A stretch of DNA of 64,000 nucleotides from Bacteroidales bacterium (GTDB taxonomy: Bacteria > Bacteroidota > Bacteroidia > Bacteroidales > Lentimicrobiaceae): positions 24,522 through 88,521 of the forward strand of contig JAGXGB010000004.1 in NCBI GenBank assembly GCA_024636955.1, in the 5' to 3' direction. Below, piece by piece: positions 54,927-64,000 of the stretch. The translations under genes and the position numbers were made by a program. The notes under the pieces are model-generated. The model ran no database searches. It was not told the DNA's origin and saw nothing but the letters and a program-made list of their open reading frames with translations. How positions within the stretch are numbered: position 1 is the first letter of the stretch; each line of letters starts with the position of its first letter.

Positions 54927-55391
54927 ATGCCGGTTTATACAATGATAAAGCTAAATCTCCCCAATATTGAATTACGAACACGTGTGCAGGGAACACACAC
55001 TGAAGCTTTTGACCCTTTGCGGCGGAAGTTCGTTATCCTTACTGAGGAGGAGTGGGTGAGGCAACACCTTATTCAATACCTGGCGATTCAAAAGCTGGTG
55101 CCTGTAACAATGATGGCATCTGAAAGGGGGTTAATGGTTAATAAGCTACCAAAGAGATTCGACCTGCTAATATTTGGTACCGACGGTAAACCTATAATGA
55201 TAGTTGAATGCAAGGCGCCGCATATTCCTTTGAATGAAGAAGTTTTTTATCAGGCAGCAAGGTACAATCTCACGCTGCAGGTTAATTACCTGCTAATAAG
55301 CAACGGACTGGAGCATCACTGTCTGCATGTTGATTATAATACAGGTGAAACCAAATTTCTTGAAGATATTCCTATCTATAACAACCTTTAA
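54927..55391 (+). CDS. Solitary HsdR N-terminal-type PD-(D/E)xK nuclease domain protein
   Basis: 154 aa from the ATG at 54927 (MPVYTMIKLNLPNIEL); the ORF track's 54882 start is a GTG and looks less likely, and an ATG at 54942 is also possible. The core keeps the nuclease pattern FDLLIFGTDGKPIMIVECKAP (Asp, then ExK). It resembles the HSDR_N_2 family, but no HsdM, HsdS or helicase gene is near, so this is not a restriction system. Similar stand-alone proteins are often found near holA in Bacteroidota. Function unknown. Confidence 0.82.
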   Translation: MPVYTMIKLNLPNIELRTRVQGTHTEAFDPLRRKFVILTEEEWVRQHLIQYLAIQKLVPVTMMASERGLMVNKLPKRFDLLIFGTDGKPIMIVECKAPHIPLNEEVFYQAARYNLTLQVNYLLISNGLEHHCLHVDYNTGETKFLEDIPIYNNL

Positions 55392-55450
55392 TTATTCATT
55401 TATCCATCTATAATAACCCACAATCATTCATTCAATAAATTGTATCGATT

Positions 55451-55873
55451 ATGAAAACAAGCAAAACCCTAAATCGTATTGGCGTTATTGTGTTGATAAT
55501 CACAGGCATAAACGCTTTAGCTGCAGGCTTTTCAATGATTGTTAATCCTACCGGTAATGACCTGGGCATGTCAGTTGAAACTGTTCTTCAACACTCACCA
55601 TTCAACAGCTTCCTGATACCAGGATTAACATTATTTACTACCATCGGAGTGATGAGCATTGTAACTGCACTATTTTTCTTTAAGAAATGGAAGAACCATG
55701 ATCTCCTTATCATCATACAGGGAGTAATTCTTTTTGGGTGGATATTCTTCCAGGTTATATTCCTTCAGCAGTTTAACTGGATGCATGCTACTTTTGGAAT
55801 TGTAGGTATCTTCTTGATCTGGTGGGGCTATTCATTGTTAAGGACATACCGCAAAGCCCCTGCTGCTTCATAG
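55451..55873 (+). CDS. Four-helix membrane protein of unknown function
   Basis: 140 aa with four predicted membrane helices: IGVIVLIITGINALAAGFSM, FLIPGLTLFTTIGVMSIVTA, LLIIIQGVILFGWIFFQVIF and ATFGIVGIFLIWWGYSLL. No family motif is recognised. It lies between a nuclease-like protein and an AsmA-like protein on the same strand, with gaps of 59 and 99 bp, so operon membership is uncertain. Confidence 0.78.
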   Translation: MKTSKTLNRIGVIVLIITGINALAAGFSMIVNPTGNDLGMSVETVLQHSPFNSFLIPGLTLFTTIGVMSIVTALFFFKKWKNHDLLIIIQGVILFGWIFFQVIFLQQFNWMHATFGIVGIFLIWWGYSLLRTYRKAPAAS

Positions 55874-55972
55874 TAAGTATAAGGATTTGGTGTTTAGAAA
55901 TCAAAGCAATAATTCATAAGCATACTATAAACATTAAATTAATGACACTGTTTAATTTTAGCAAAGATAGCT

Positions 55973-57598
55973 ATGAAAAAAAAGAGTGCTTTCCGTATTC
56001 TTATTCCCGTTATTCTGATCACAATAATTGCTATAATAGCTTTCTTCTCATCTTCCTGGTATTTAAACAGGTATGTGAAGACTCGCTTACAGGATCAATT
56101 TAGTGAACAGACCAACGGGCAATACTCCCTTTCTATTAATTCCCTTCGAATGAATTTGCTGACTAAGTCAGTCACATTCAGTGATGTACAAATAAAACCT
56201 GATAAGCCCACCCCCGGAACTGCTACATATAAGGTTTTCACTTCACACCTCAATCTGCTCGGAATTAATGTTATCGGAATAATAAGGGGCAAAGAAATTA
56301 GCGTGGATGTAATTGAACTTGAGAAACCGTCAGTTACTATAGTTCAGGGAATACCACTAAAAAATGAGATAAAAGATACCACCGATTTTTCGATCTACAA
56401 AATAATCAAGTCTTTTGCTGAATCAGTATCAGTGAATCGGCTCGAAATATCAAACTTTGACTTTAAGCTATACAGCGGTCCTGATGAGCCAAGTCCTTCA
56501 CTTCATTCGGATAACAATCATTTTAAGCTCAAAAATCTATACATTGGCAAGTCAACTGAAAAATTACCCGGTTTATTTGAGGCTGATTCTATTTCACTAA
56601 CAATGAACAGGTTCTCCTATACTACTTCCGACAGTCTATATACATTTGATGTGGGGAGAATGGAGATCTCATACATAGATTCACTTCTATGGATAGATTC
56701 AGTGAAAGTGCTACCTAACTACAACAAGCGACGCTTTGCAGAGATAGCAGGAAAACAGACCGACAGATTTAACGTTTTTGCCGGTAACCTGATTTTCAGG
56801 AAAATAGATTTGCGAAAATTGTTTGAACACCATAGTCTAATTTCCTCAACATTTGATATTTCAGATCTTTCACTCACTGCTTTTCGCGATAAAAATGATG
56901 AGAGGATGTTTGCAACTCCCAAATCATTGCAGCACCTAATTCTTAATGCAAAAGTTTACCTGAAAATTGACACTATAAAGCTTGACCGCTCATTTATTGC
57001 ATACGAAGAAGTTGCTCCCGGAAAAATAAAACCCGGAAGGATAACACTTAACGATATAAACGCTATATCTACTGGAATCACAAATGATTCTTCATTGATA
57101 GCAAAAGGTAGAGATTTAGTATTGAAAGCAAGCTGTAATTTGATGGATGAAGGTAAATTATATGCAACATACGTTTTCCCCATGAACACTGATCAAATGG
57201 TGTTCAAATGTGATGGTTTCCTTACAAACATGTCATTAACCGCCCTAAATAAAATGATCGAGCCAACAGTGGGGGTATCTGTAAAGAAGGGGCACATCGA
57301 CACCCTTTCTTTTAGTTTTAATGCCGGGGAAACATCATCAAAAGGAACAATGAAATTCCTATACCACGACCTTAGTCTGGAATTACCTGAAGTAAAAAAT
57401 GAAAAGAAGAAGCTAAAAGACCAATTAATGATATTTGCAGCCAACACATTTGTTATTAAGGATAGCAATCCCCGAGGCAACACTGAGCCCAGGGAGGCAA
57501 ACATGCACTTTGTCAGGAACAAACAGCGGTTTATGTTTCATTACACATGGAAAACAATCTTGAGCGGAATCAAGGAAACAATAGGTATGCCTGAATAA
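55973..57598 (+). CDS. AsmA-like single-anchor envelope protein
   Basis: 541 aa. One N-terminal TM helix (ILIPVILITIIAIIAFFSS) is followed by a periplasmic region of repeating short beta strands. It opens with the AsmA/TamB-type phrase LNRYVKTRLQDQFSEQ and LTKSVTFSDVQIKPDK. Bridge-like AsmA-family proteins are thought to carry lipids between membranes. The rest lacks recognisable enzymatic motifs. The family call is by general appearance, so it is moderate. The AI-2E permease gene follows after 17 bp. Confidence 0.65.
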   Translation: MKKKSAFRILIPVILITIIAIIAFFSSSWYLNRYVKTRLQDQFSEQTNGQYSLSINSLRMNLLTKSVTFSDVQIKPDKPTPGTATYKVFTSHLNLLGINVIGIIRGKEISVDVIELEKPSVTIVQGIPLKNEIKDTTDFSIYKIIKSFAESVSVNRLEISNFDFKLYSGPDEPSPSLHSDNNHFKLKNLYIGKSTEKLPGLFEADSISLTMNRFSYTTSDSLYTFDVGRMEISYIDSLLWIDSVKVLPNYNKRRFAEIAGKQTDRFNVFAGNLIFRKIDLRKLFEHHSLISSTFDISDLSLTAFRDKNDERMFATPKSLQHLILNAKVYLKIDTIKLDRSFIAYEEVAPGKIKPGRITLNDINAISTGITNDSSLIAKGRDLVLKASCNLMDEGKLYATYVFPMNTDQMVFKCDGFLTNMSLTALNKMIEPTVGVSVKKGHIDTLSFSFNAGETSSKGTMKFLYHDLSLELPEVKNEKKKLKDQLMIFAANTFVIKDSNPRGNTEPREANMHFVRNKQRFMFHYTWKTILSGIKETIGMPE

Positions 57599-57615
57599 AA
57601 GACTAATTAATTATT

Positions 57616-58743
57616 ATGGAAAAGCCTAATACAGTAATTTACAATATAACCCTGCGACTTGCCCTGGTTGCACTTATAATTGCATTCCTAATAGCAGGAA
57701 GACCTGTTCTTTTGCCTCTTGCCGTTTCCATTCTTCTCACGTTCCTCCTTTTGCCTATTTCTCAAAAATTGGAGAATTGGAAGGTGCCAAGGGGGCTCGC
57801 TATAGTTATCAGCATGATAGTTGCCGCTGCATTCTTTGCCGGTATTATTTATTTCTTGTATAGTCAGGTGCAGATGTTTGTTGACGATTGGCCTCAATTG
57901 AGCAAACAGTTGTCGGCAAAGATTGATTCACTATATAACTTCATAGATCTAAAGTTTGGCTACTCAGAGTATAAGCAGAAAAACTGGATTAATGAACGTG
58001 TAACTTCGGCAGGACAATCAGCAGGACAAATAGCGTTAGGATTATTTAATGCTACAGGATCTTTTATTGCCACAGTGGCATTGCTGCCAATATTTATATT
58101 TTTTCTAACCTACTACAGGGAGAAATACAAGCATTTCATACACTTGGTTTTCAAAGACAAAAGGGCTGACCATTCATTGGCTATACTAAAAAAAATTACT
58201 ACTGTATCACAGAGTTATCTGAAGGGACTATTTCTGGTTGTAATTATATTATCAGTGCTTAATTCGGCTGGCTTCCTGATACTTGGACTACGGCACGCTA
58301 TACTGTTTGGCGTATTACTGGCACTCTTGAATATAATTCCTTACATTGGAGTTTTAATAGGCAGCATTCTGCCTATTATGATGGCACTAATAACTGAAGA
58401 CTCATTCACCATTGCCGTGGGTGTGGCAGGTGTTGCTATATTTGTGCAGTTCCTCGAAAATAACTTTATAACACCCAATGTAGTTGGAGGTAGTGTAAGT
58501 ATTAACCCTTTTACTGCCATTCTTGCACTTGTAACCAGTGCTATGATATGGGGAGTTGTGGGCATGATCATTGCCTTGCCTTTTGTTGGTATGATGAAGG
58601 TTGTTTTTGATAATATCGAGCAATTAAAACCTTTGGGATATCTCATTGGTGAAGAAACGAGTTTTTCATCCAATACAAAATTTGCCCGACGTATATTTAG
58701 TTTGCGCACAAAAGTGAAGAGGCCTCAAAACGAGAAGAAGTGA
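57616..58743 (+). CDS. AI-2E family transporter (PerM/YdiK-like)
   Basis: 375-aa membrane protein with the family pattern: two helices at the start (LALVALIIAFLIAGRPVLLPLAVSILLTF, core RPVLLPLAVSILLTF), a periplasmic helical domain, and the conserved C-terminal half with LLALLNIIPYIGVLIGSILPI and FLENNFITPNVVGGSVSINPF. The family includes Na+/H+ antiporters and a peptide exporter, so the name AI-2E is a label, not evidence of substrate. It follows the AsmA-like gene by 17 bp. Confidence 0.92.
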   Translation: MEKPNTVIYNITLRLALVALIIAFLIAGRPVLLPLAVSILLTFLLLPISQKLENWKVPRGLAIVISMIVAAAFFAGIIYFLYSQVQMFVDDWPQLSKQLSAKIDSLYNFIDLKFGYSEYKQKNWINERVTSAGQSAGQIALGLFNATGSFIATVALLPIFIFFLTYYREKYKHFIHLVFKDKRADHSLAILKKITTVSQSYLKGLFLVVIILSVLNSAGFLILGLRHAILFGVLLALLNIIPYIGVLIGSILPIMMALITEDSFTIAVGVAGVAIFVQFLENNFITPNVVGGSVSINPFTAILALVTSAMIWGVVGMIIALPFVGMMKVVFDNIEQLKPLGYLIGEETSFSSNTKFARRIFSLRTKVKRPQNEKK

Positions 58744-58895
58744 TGTAAAGCTTTATGAATCATTTAACGTTTATAAAAACACCTGCACTATTTCCATTGT
58801 TGTAAATAAAGGACAGAATGAGTAATTCACAGGCATTTTATGCTATGTTTAATGAATTGCATACTGTAACCACTTAAAAATTTAAATTACCTCAC

Positions 58896-60482
58896 ATGGA
58901 AAGTGATAGTAATCCATTAGAAGTTGGACGTAATACATCAGGCGAACATATATCATGTTGGCTGGATAATACTGCTGAGCGCCAGTATTCCCCACTTATA
59001 ACCAATAATCATGCAGATGTTGTGGTAGTAGGAGGAGGCTTAGCAGGTTTATCAGTTGCATATAACCTCGTCAATCGTGGCTATTCAGTTGTTGTACTTG
59101 AAGATGGCCTATTAGCAAGTGGTGAATCAGGCCGAACAACTGCTCATCTGGCCAGTGCACTTGATGATCGTTTTTATAGCCTGGAAAAGCTTTTTGGTCA
59201 GGAAAAAACCAGGCTTATTTTTCAAAGTCACCATGAGGCTATTAACTTTATTGAAAAAACAGTGAAGCTTGAGAATATCGATTGTGATTTCAAGCGTGTT
59301 AACGGGTATCTATTCCCACATCCTTCTGATTCATTAGAATCACTAGAAAAAGAGTATAAAGCTGCTCAAAATGCTGGTGTCCCGGTTGAATGGGTTGATG
59401 CAGTGCCGGCAATGAAAATGCAACCTCTTAAAGCCCTTAAGTTTGCTGAGCAAGGCCAGTTTCATCCGGTAAGGTACATTCTTGGTCTGGCTGATGCTAT
59501 TACGGTAAAGGGTGGTGTGATATATACAGGTACTCATGTTACCGAAATTGAAGCAAGTGGTGTTACCACATCTGATGGTTTTCGGGTGAATGCAAAGCAC
59601 ATTGTAGTTGCAACTAACAGTCCGATAAACAGCAAGTTCATACTACCAATGATTCAGTATGCTTATCGCACATATGCTATTGCTGCACTTGTCAGAAAAA
59701 ACTCACTTCCGTTAGCTTTATGGTGGGATACCGGTGACATGAACATTGATAAGGACACCCCACCGTATCATTATGTAAGAACCCAGAATTATAATGCTGA
59801 ATTTGACTTGCTTATTGCAGGAGGTGAAGACCATAAAACCGGGGTGATGACAGGAGAATCAGAAATGGAACCCCATGGCAAACTTGAAGCATGGACACGC
59901 GATAGGTTTGATATAGGAGAAGTTGTCTTCAAGTGGTCAGGCCAGGTGCTTGAACCATACGATGGAATGGCTTTTATTGGAAGAAACGTCAGCGATAGTG
60001 ATAATATTTATGTAATTACCGGTGATTCAGGGCATGGTATGACACATGCTACGATTGCAGGAATGCTTATTGCTGATTTAATTGATGGGAAAGAAAACCC
60101 TTATGAAGGCATATACAAACCCGGCAGGGTTAACCTTAAAGCGTCCAGGGTATTTTTCAAGGAAACAATTGGCACACTTTTGGATTACTATAAAACACGA
60201 CCTGATCATCCGGGTTCTGTAACGCTTGCTTCTATTCCGTTAAATGATGCCGCAATAGTGGAATTCGATGGACAGAAAGCAGGGGCATACAGGGATGAGC
60301 GCGGCTTATTGCACATGGTCTCTGCAGCTTGTACACACATGGGGTGCAATGTGAGATGGAATAATATTGAAAAAACCTGGGACTGCCCATGCCATGGAAG
60401 TCGTTTCAGTGTTACAGGTGCTGTGCTAAATGGTCCAGCAAATTTCCCACTGGAAATAATTGATGAAGAATCTGAAAATTAG
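58896..60482 (+). CDS. FAD-dependent amine oxidase-type protein fused to a C-terminal Rieske [2Fe-2S] domain
   Basis: 528 aa. The N-terminal dinucleotide loop is VVVGGGLAGLSVAYNLVNRG, followed by DAO-type features (SGESGRTTAHLASALDDR, ITGDSGHGMTHATIAG). The C-terminal about 100 residues form a Rieske cluster domain with ligands in CTHMGCNVRW and CPCHGSRFS. This FAD-plus-Rieske layout is known for YurR/OrdL-like proteins and some glycine oxidases; substrate unknown. The gene's last 20 bp overlap the start of the TamB-like gene, so the two are translationally coupled, which is unexpected for these families. Confidence 0.92.
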   Translation: MESDSNPLEVGRNTSGEHISCWLDNTAERQYSPLITNNHADVVVVGGGLAGLSVAYNLVNRGYSVVVLEDGLLASGESGRTTAHLASALDDRFYSLEKLFGQEKTRLIFQSHHEAINFIEKTVKLENIDCDFKRVNGYLFPHPSDSLESLEKEYKAAQNAGVPVEWVDAVPAMKMQPLKALKFAEQGQFHPVRYILGLADAITVKGGVIYTGTHVTEIEASGVTTSDGFRVNAKHIVVATNSPINSKFILPMIQYAYRTYAIAALVRKNSLPLALWWDTGDMNIDKDTPPYHYVRTQNYNAEFDLLIAGGEDHKTGVMTGESEMEPHGKLEAWTRDRFDIGEVVFKWSGQVLEPYDGMAFIGRNVSDSDNIYVITGDSGHGMTHATIAGMLIADLIDGKENPYEGIYKPGRVNLKASRVFFKETIGTLLDYYKTRPDHPGSVTLASIPLNDAAIVEFDGQKAGAYRDERGLLHMVSAACTHMGCNVRWNNIEKTWDCPCHGSRFSVTGAVLNGPANFPLEIIDEESEN

Positions 60483-63400
60483 CAATAAGTGGATAAGAAT
60501 TCCCCTTAAAATCTTACTTTGGTTAATTGTAGGGATTTTAGGCTTGGTGATTCTGGTGGTGATTGCCCTGCAATTGCCTCCTGTGCAGAACTATGCCGCA
60601 CAAAAAGCTGTTAATTTTCTTCAGAAAAAGATAAAAACTGAGGTTACCCTCGAATCAATAAGTATTGGCTTCCCCAAAACCATCAACATAAAAGGTCTGT
60701 ACGTAGAGGACCAGCAAGCTGATACATTACTGTACGCACGAGATCTTTATGCGGGGGTCAACATGTTTGGCCTGCTGAAAAATAAACTTGATGTAAGGTC
60801 GGTGCGTCTTGAAGGTGTTACCGGACGGGTGTATAGACAATATCCTGACACTACCTTTAATTACAGCTTCATTATTGATGCATTTGCTTCAGAAGAACAA
60901 AAACCACAAACTACCGATTCAAGTGCTGCTTTCATTATCAGATTTGATAAAATTGATTTCGAAGATTTGAGGCTTCAATACAAAGATACCCTTGCCGGAG
61001 TAAATGCAAAACTGTACGTTGGAAAGCTGGAGACTTCCTTCAAAGAGTTTGACATTGAAACTATGTCATATAAGCTGAAAGACCTCTTACTTGAAAACTC
61101 AGCCGTGAGTTATCTTCAAACTCCACCATTGGTGAAATCAGCCGACACGTCAACTTCGGTAATGCCCGATCTGGATTTCAATAAGATAGCACTGGTAAAC
61201 TTAAACGTGAACTACCGCGGGCCTGTTGCCGGGAACGCATTAGATGCCAAAATTGGAAACCTTGAAGTGGTTTCTGATACTATTGATATGGCTATGATGA
61301 AGTTTGCAATTAACAGCTTTGAGTTAAGTGAGTCGGACATCAAATTCTTCCAAACCAAACCTCAGCAATTTGATACAATCATAGCGAAGGTAATCCAGGA
61401 GCAGGGCATCGAGAAGGAGATTGTAACGCCCGAATGGGAGTTTACTTTAAAAAACCTCAATCTGAATAATAACTCCCTTGCATACAGAGACCATGATTCA
61501 GTGGCTAAGGCACAAGGAATAGATTTCGATAATATAGTGGTTACTGAATTCAATTTTGAATCATCTGATATGTATGTAACTCCCGGAAAGATAAACCTGA
61601 GTCTTGATCATTTCAGTTTTGCTGAAAAAAGCGGTTTTATTCTCAATGAGTTTGCCTCTAAAATATCGTATGATACCACTAACATTGAGCTGGCCGATCT
61701 GGTGATAGAAACTCCCAATTCGAGTATCGGCGATCACCTTGAAGTAAGTTTCACTTCTATTGCATCCATTGCTGATTCAATAGAAAAGCTGCAGATGAAC
61801 ATTAACCTTCAGGATACAAGGATATCATTTTCTGATGTCTTGTACTTTATGCCTGATTTGGCGAATAATCCGCAACTTAAGATCAATGGCAATGAGGTTA
61901 TAGATATCAGTGGAGGCATAAGGGGCTCACTTGAAAATCTCACAATCAGTAGTTTTGTTCTTGATAATAATAAGTCGACTAACCTGGCATTATCAGGATC
62001 AGTAAGAGATGCAATGCACCCTGATCGCATGTACGCATCCTTAAACAGTTTTGCAGTTAGATCAACCAGAAATGATATATTCTCCTATATAAACCGCAGC
62101 TTAGTTCCTGAAACGGTTTCAATACCTGACTATATAAACCTCACAGGTAATTTCACTGGCTATATCAAAAACTTTAACGCAGCTATTGACCTTAAATCAG
62201 CATACGGTAATATGGTGGCTGATGTAAAGATGGACCCATCACAAGGAAACCGTGAAACATCTTATCTGGCATCACTTGATGTTGACCGCATTGATTTGGG
62301 CAAATTGTTGATGCAGCCCGATACACTTGGGCCGGTGAGCTTAAGTGTTGATATAAAAGGTACAGGCACGGTACCCGATCGCATGAATGCGGAAATAAAG
62401 GCTATAGTGCACGAAGCATTCTATAATAAATACATCTATAAAGATCTCAATCTGGAAGGATTTCTCGTAAACAGGTCATTCCATGGCGAAGTATGGATGA
62501 AAGATGATAACCTTGATTTCAACTATACCGGATATGTTAATGCGCATCCTGATAGTCTTGCTTTCATCTTTGATTTGGTTCTAAACGGGGCTGACTTGAT
62601 GGCACTGAATCTGTCCCCAAATGTTTTCAAGGCAAGGGGATCTATCAGAGCCGACCTCGCCAAGAGATATGGTCCTAATCCATTGGGGACACTTAAATTG
62701 TATGATTTACAGTTGATCACAGAATCTCTTGATTGCCCATTAGATTCATTGGTTGTTGAATCAACCTACGATTTTGACTCTTCATATATTGAGATAAGGT
62801 CAAAAATACTGAATGCATCTTTTAAAGGTGACATAGTATTGCAACACTTGCCTGCAACGCTCAACAGGCATTTAAATCAGTATTTTGCATTCTCTGATAC
62901 TGATACAACCAAGAATGCTAAATCCGGAGCATCAAAAGGTGGTGTAGTCACATTAGTGGATAATCCCGGCCAGGATTCAACTCTTACTATGGAGAAAACA
63001 AGTCAGGATTCAACTCTTGCTATGGAGAACACAAGTCAGGATAACGTATCCGGAAATTCAGCAACCCTACAGGATACTGTTTCCGCAAGAACAGAAACAT
63101 GGCAGAAAAGGATTCTTGAAGTGGATGGAAGCGTTGTACCACAAAACTTTGGATACAGCATTACGGTTGAAGACCCTAACTTATTTTGTGAGAACTTGCT
63201 ACCGGGTTTGAAAAGTTTCACACCTTTAGCTATTACCGGTAATTACAATAGCAATGAAATGGTGCTTGACCTCAGGGCTGACATTCCTATGATAGATTAC
63301 AATGGCATTGTTATCGACAGCCTTTACATTACTCTTAATTCAAACCGCCAGGAGTTGGCATACGACTTTATTGTAGCTGAAATTTCCAGTCCCACGCTGG

Positions 63401-64000
63401 CAATTGAGCAATTTGATCTTAAGGGTAGCATTGCCGACAATGAGATCATTTACAATATTAATGCTCAGAAAGCTGATACTTTCAATGTTTTAAAAACCAG
63501 TGGATCATACGCAAAGAGAGGCAACGATTACCTGCTTATACTTGATGAGCCATTAGTTCTAAATAATACAGCCTGGAATATAGATCCGGATAACGTAATC
63601 ACCTTCTCCGATAAAGGACTTGACGCACAGCGGGTTATTCTTACGGGTGGCGACCAATTGATTTCAATTATCACCCAACCCGGTGATGACGTACCTTTAA
63701 AAGTCTCTTTTGAGAATTTCAGGTTAGCTAATCTCTCTTTGATAGTTGAAAAAGAAGGTGAACTTGTAAGAGGTGAACTTAACGGTCATTTTATTCTATT
63801 CAATGTAAACGGTGTTTCAGCCTTTACTTCCGATCTGGTAATTGACAGCTTGCGGTTTATGGCTATTCCCATTGGTAATATAACGCTGCTGGCTGATAAT
63901 AGTCAAAACCCCGATCAATTTGATGTTGATATGAAGTTAGTAGGCTTCGACAATGACCTAAGCGTTCAGGGATATTATCTTGCTCAGGATAGTGTTGGCA
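60463..64000 (+). CDS. TamB/AsmA-like envelope protein (partial, C-terminus off the right edge)
   Basis: The frame from the ATG at 60463 stays open to base 64000 (over 1179 codons), and the ORF track lists only shadows. It begins MKNLKISNKWIRIPLKILLW with a TM helix (LIVGILGLVILVVIALQL), then a TamB-type beginning (FLQKKIKTEVTLESISIGFP, IKGLYVEDQQADTLLYARDL). Long periplasmic beta-strand repeats follow. This fits the TamB/YtfN bridge-like lipid transport family of Bacteroidota. An 11-residue tandem repeat (QDSTLTMEKTS and three variants, 62971-63102) interrupts it. The expected C-terminal TamB domain lies outside. Confidence 0.88.
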   Translation, partial: MKNLKISNKWIRIPLKILLWLIVGILGLVILVVIALQLPPVQNYAAQKAVNFLQKKIKTEVTLESISIGFPKTINIKGLYVEDQQADTLLYARDLYAGVNMFGLLKNKLDVRSVRLEGVTGRVYRQYPDTTFNYSFIIDAFASEEQKPQTTDSSAAFIIRFDKIDFEDLRLQYKDTLAGVNAKLYVGKLETSFKEFDIETMSYKLKDLLLENSAVSYLQTPPLVKSADTSTSVMPDLDFNKIALVNLNVNYRGPVAGNALDAKIGNLEVVSDTIDMAMMKFAINSFELSESDIKFFQTKPQQFDTIIAKVIQEQGIEKEIVTPEWEFTLKNLNLNNNSLAYRDHDSVAKAQGIDFDNIVVTEFNFESSDMYVTPGKINLSLDHFSFAEKSGFILNEFASKISYDTTNIELADLVIETPNSSIGDHLEVSFTSIASIADSIEKLQMNINLQDTRISFSDVLYFMPDLANNPQLKINGNEVIDISGGIRGSLENLTISSFVLDNNKSTNLALSGSVRDAMHPDRMYASLNSFAVRSTRNDIFSYINRSLVPETVSIPDYINLTGNFTGYIKNFNAAIDLKSAYGNMVADVKMDPSQGNRETSYLASLDVDRIDLGKLLMQPDTLGPVSLSVDIKGTGTVPDRMNAEIKAIVHEAFYNKYIYKDLNLEGFLVNRSFHGEVWMKDDNLDFNYTGYVNAHPDSLAFIFDLVLNGADLMALNLSPNVFKARGSIRADLAKRYGPNPLGTLKLYDLQLITESLDCPLDSLVVESTYDFDSSYIEIRSKILNASFKGDIVLQHLPATLNRHLNQYFAFSDTDTTKNAKSGASKGGVVTLVDNPGQDSTLTMEKTSQDSTLAMENTSQDNVSGNSATLQDTVSARTETWQKRILEVDGSVVPQNFGYSITVEDPNLFCENLLPGLKSFTPLAITGNYNSNEMVLDLRADIPMIDYNGIVIDSLYITLNSNRQELAYDFIVAEISSPTLAIEQFDLKGSIADNEIIYNINAQKADTFNVLKTSGSYAKRGNDYLLILDEPLVLNNTAWNIDPDNVITFSDKGLDAQRVILTGGDQLISIITQPGDDVPLKVSFENFRLANLSLIVEKEGELVRGELNGHFILFNVNGVSAFTSDLVIDSLRFMAIPIGNITLLADNSQNPDQFDVDMKLVGFDNDLSVQGYYLAQDSVG
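62971..63102 (+). repeat. 33-bp tandem repeat inside the TamB-like gene
   Basis: Four 33-bp units encode QDSTLTMEKTS, QDSTLAMENTS, QDNVSGNSATL and QDTVSARTETW. The first two are nearly identical; the last two have diverged. All stay in frame, so copy number could vary without breaking the gene. It is probably a flexible linker. Confidence 0.75.

Noticed and set aside
54927-55391. Type I restriction-modification system
   Set aside because: Only an HsdR N-terminal-type domain is present; there is no helicase part, methylase or specificity subunit nearby.
1-64000. Mobile elements or genomic island
   Set aside because: No transposase, integrase or terminal inverted repeats were seen, and gene content is mostly housekeeping or typical of the phylum.

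Overview
The window looks like chromosomal DNA of a member of the Bacteroidota, most likely a Bacteroidales/Marinilabiliales-type anaerobe or environmental relative. The evidence is moderately AT-rich DNA, Bacteroidota-type -7 boxes (TAnnTTTG) in front of many genes, two secreted proteins with type IX secretion (T9SS) C-terminal tails, DUF2490, DUF4956 and DUF6132-like proteins, and a glycine-lipid style acyltransferase pair. I see no insertion sequence, prophage, CRISPR array or rRNA. One tRNA (Pro, GGG) is present.

Layout. (1) 1-13.1 kb, minus strand: the division and cell-wall (dcw) cluster, transcribed mraZ-rsmH-ftsL-ftsI-murE-mraY-murD-ftsW-murG-murC-ftsQ-ftsA, with ftsA running off the left edge. 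An MraZ operator-like array of three 10-bp-spaced TGGG/TGGT boxes lies in front of mraZ. The murD entry is only the C-terminal third of the enzyme, although everything around it is intact. (2) 13.4-15.8 kb, plus: an O-acyltransferase and GNAT N-acyltransferase pair (glycine lipid synthesis), then engB. (3) 15.8-17.7 kb, minus: biotin carrier and carboxyltransferase subunits of an acyl-CoA carboxylase/decarboxylase. (4) 18-21.3 kb: a MmcQ/YjbR protein, a small membrane protein and mutS2. (5) 21.3-27.7 kb: a membrane-linked TPR-CHAT (caspase-like) protein and a T9SS cargo protein on the minus strand, divergent from an ECF sigma factor and a TPR-containing membrane protein, probably one signalling locus. 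(6) 27.9-31.8 kb, plus: DUF2490 barrel, Cthe_2159-type lipoprotein, VTC polyphosphate-polymerase-like protein and DUF4956 membrane protein, a probable operon of unknown function. It is followed by tRNA-Pro with a strong terminator. (7) 32-34.9 kb: M16 peptidase. (8) 35.2-39.3 kb: a second ECF sigma operon with a TM/barrel protein and a PKD T9SS protein. (9) 39.5-42.8 kb: trxB and a DEAD-box helicase. (10) 42.75-43.15 kb: a gene-free stretch with phased 11-bp repeats and three 16-bp dyads exactly 33 bp apart. (11) 43.2-54.7 kb: YeiH-type permease, purL, an SDR, two tandem long-chain acyl-CoA ligases, holA and amn. (12) 54.9-64 kb: a solitary HsdR-N-like nuclease domain, a small membrane protein, an AsmA-like protein, an AI-2E family permease, an FAD oxidoreductase with a Rieske domain, and a TamB/AsmA-like giant running off the right edge.

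How they work together. The dcw genes are packed with 4-8 nt overlaps or 2-3 nt gaps and make lipid II and the divisome. The two ECF operons and the CHAT/T9SS genes look like envelope-signalling and surface-protein modules. The right end is rich in envelope and lipid-handling genes. The most unusual items are the headless murD, the structured 42.9-43.1 kb intergenic region, the VTC/DUF4956 operon and the CHAT/ECF locus.
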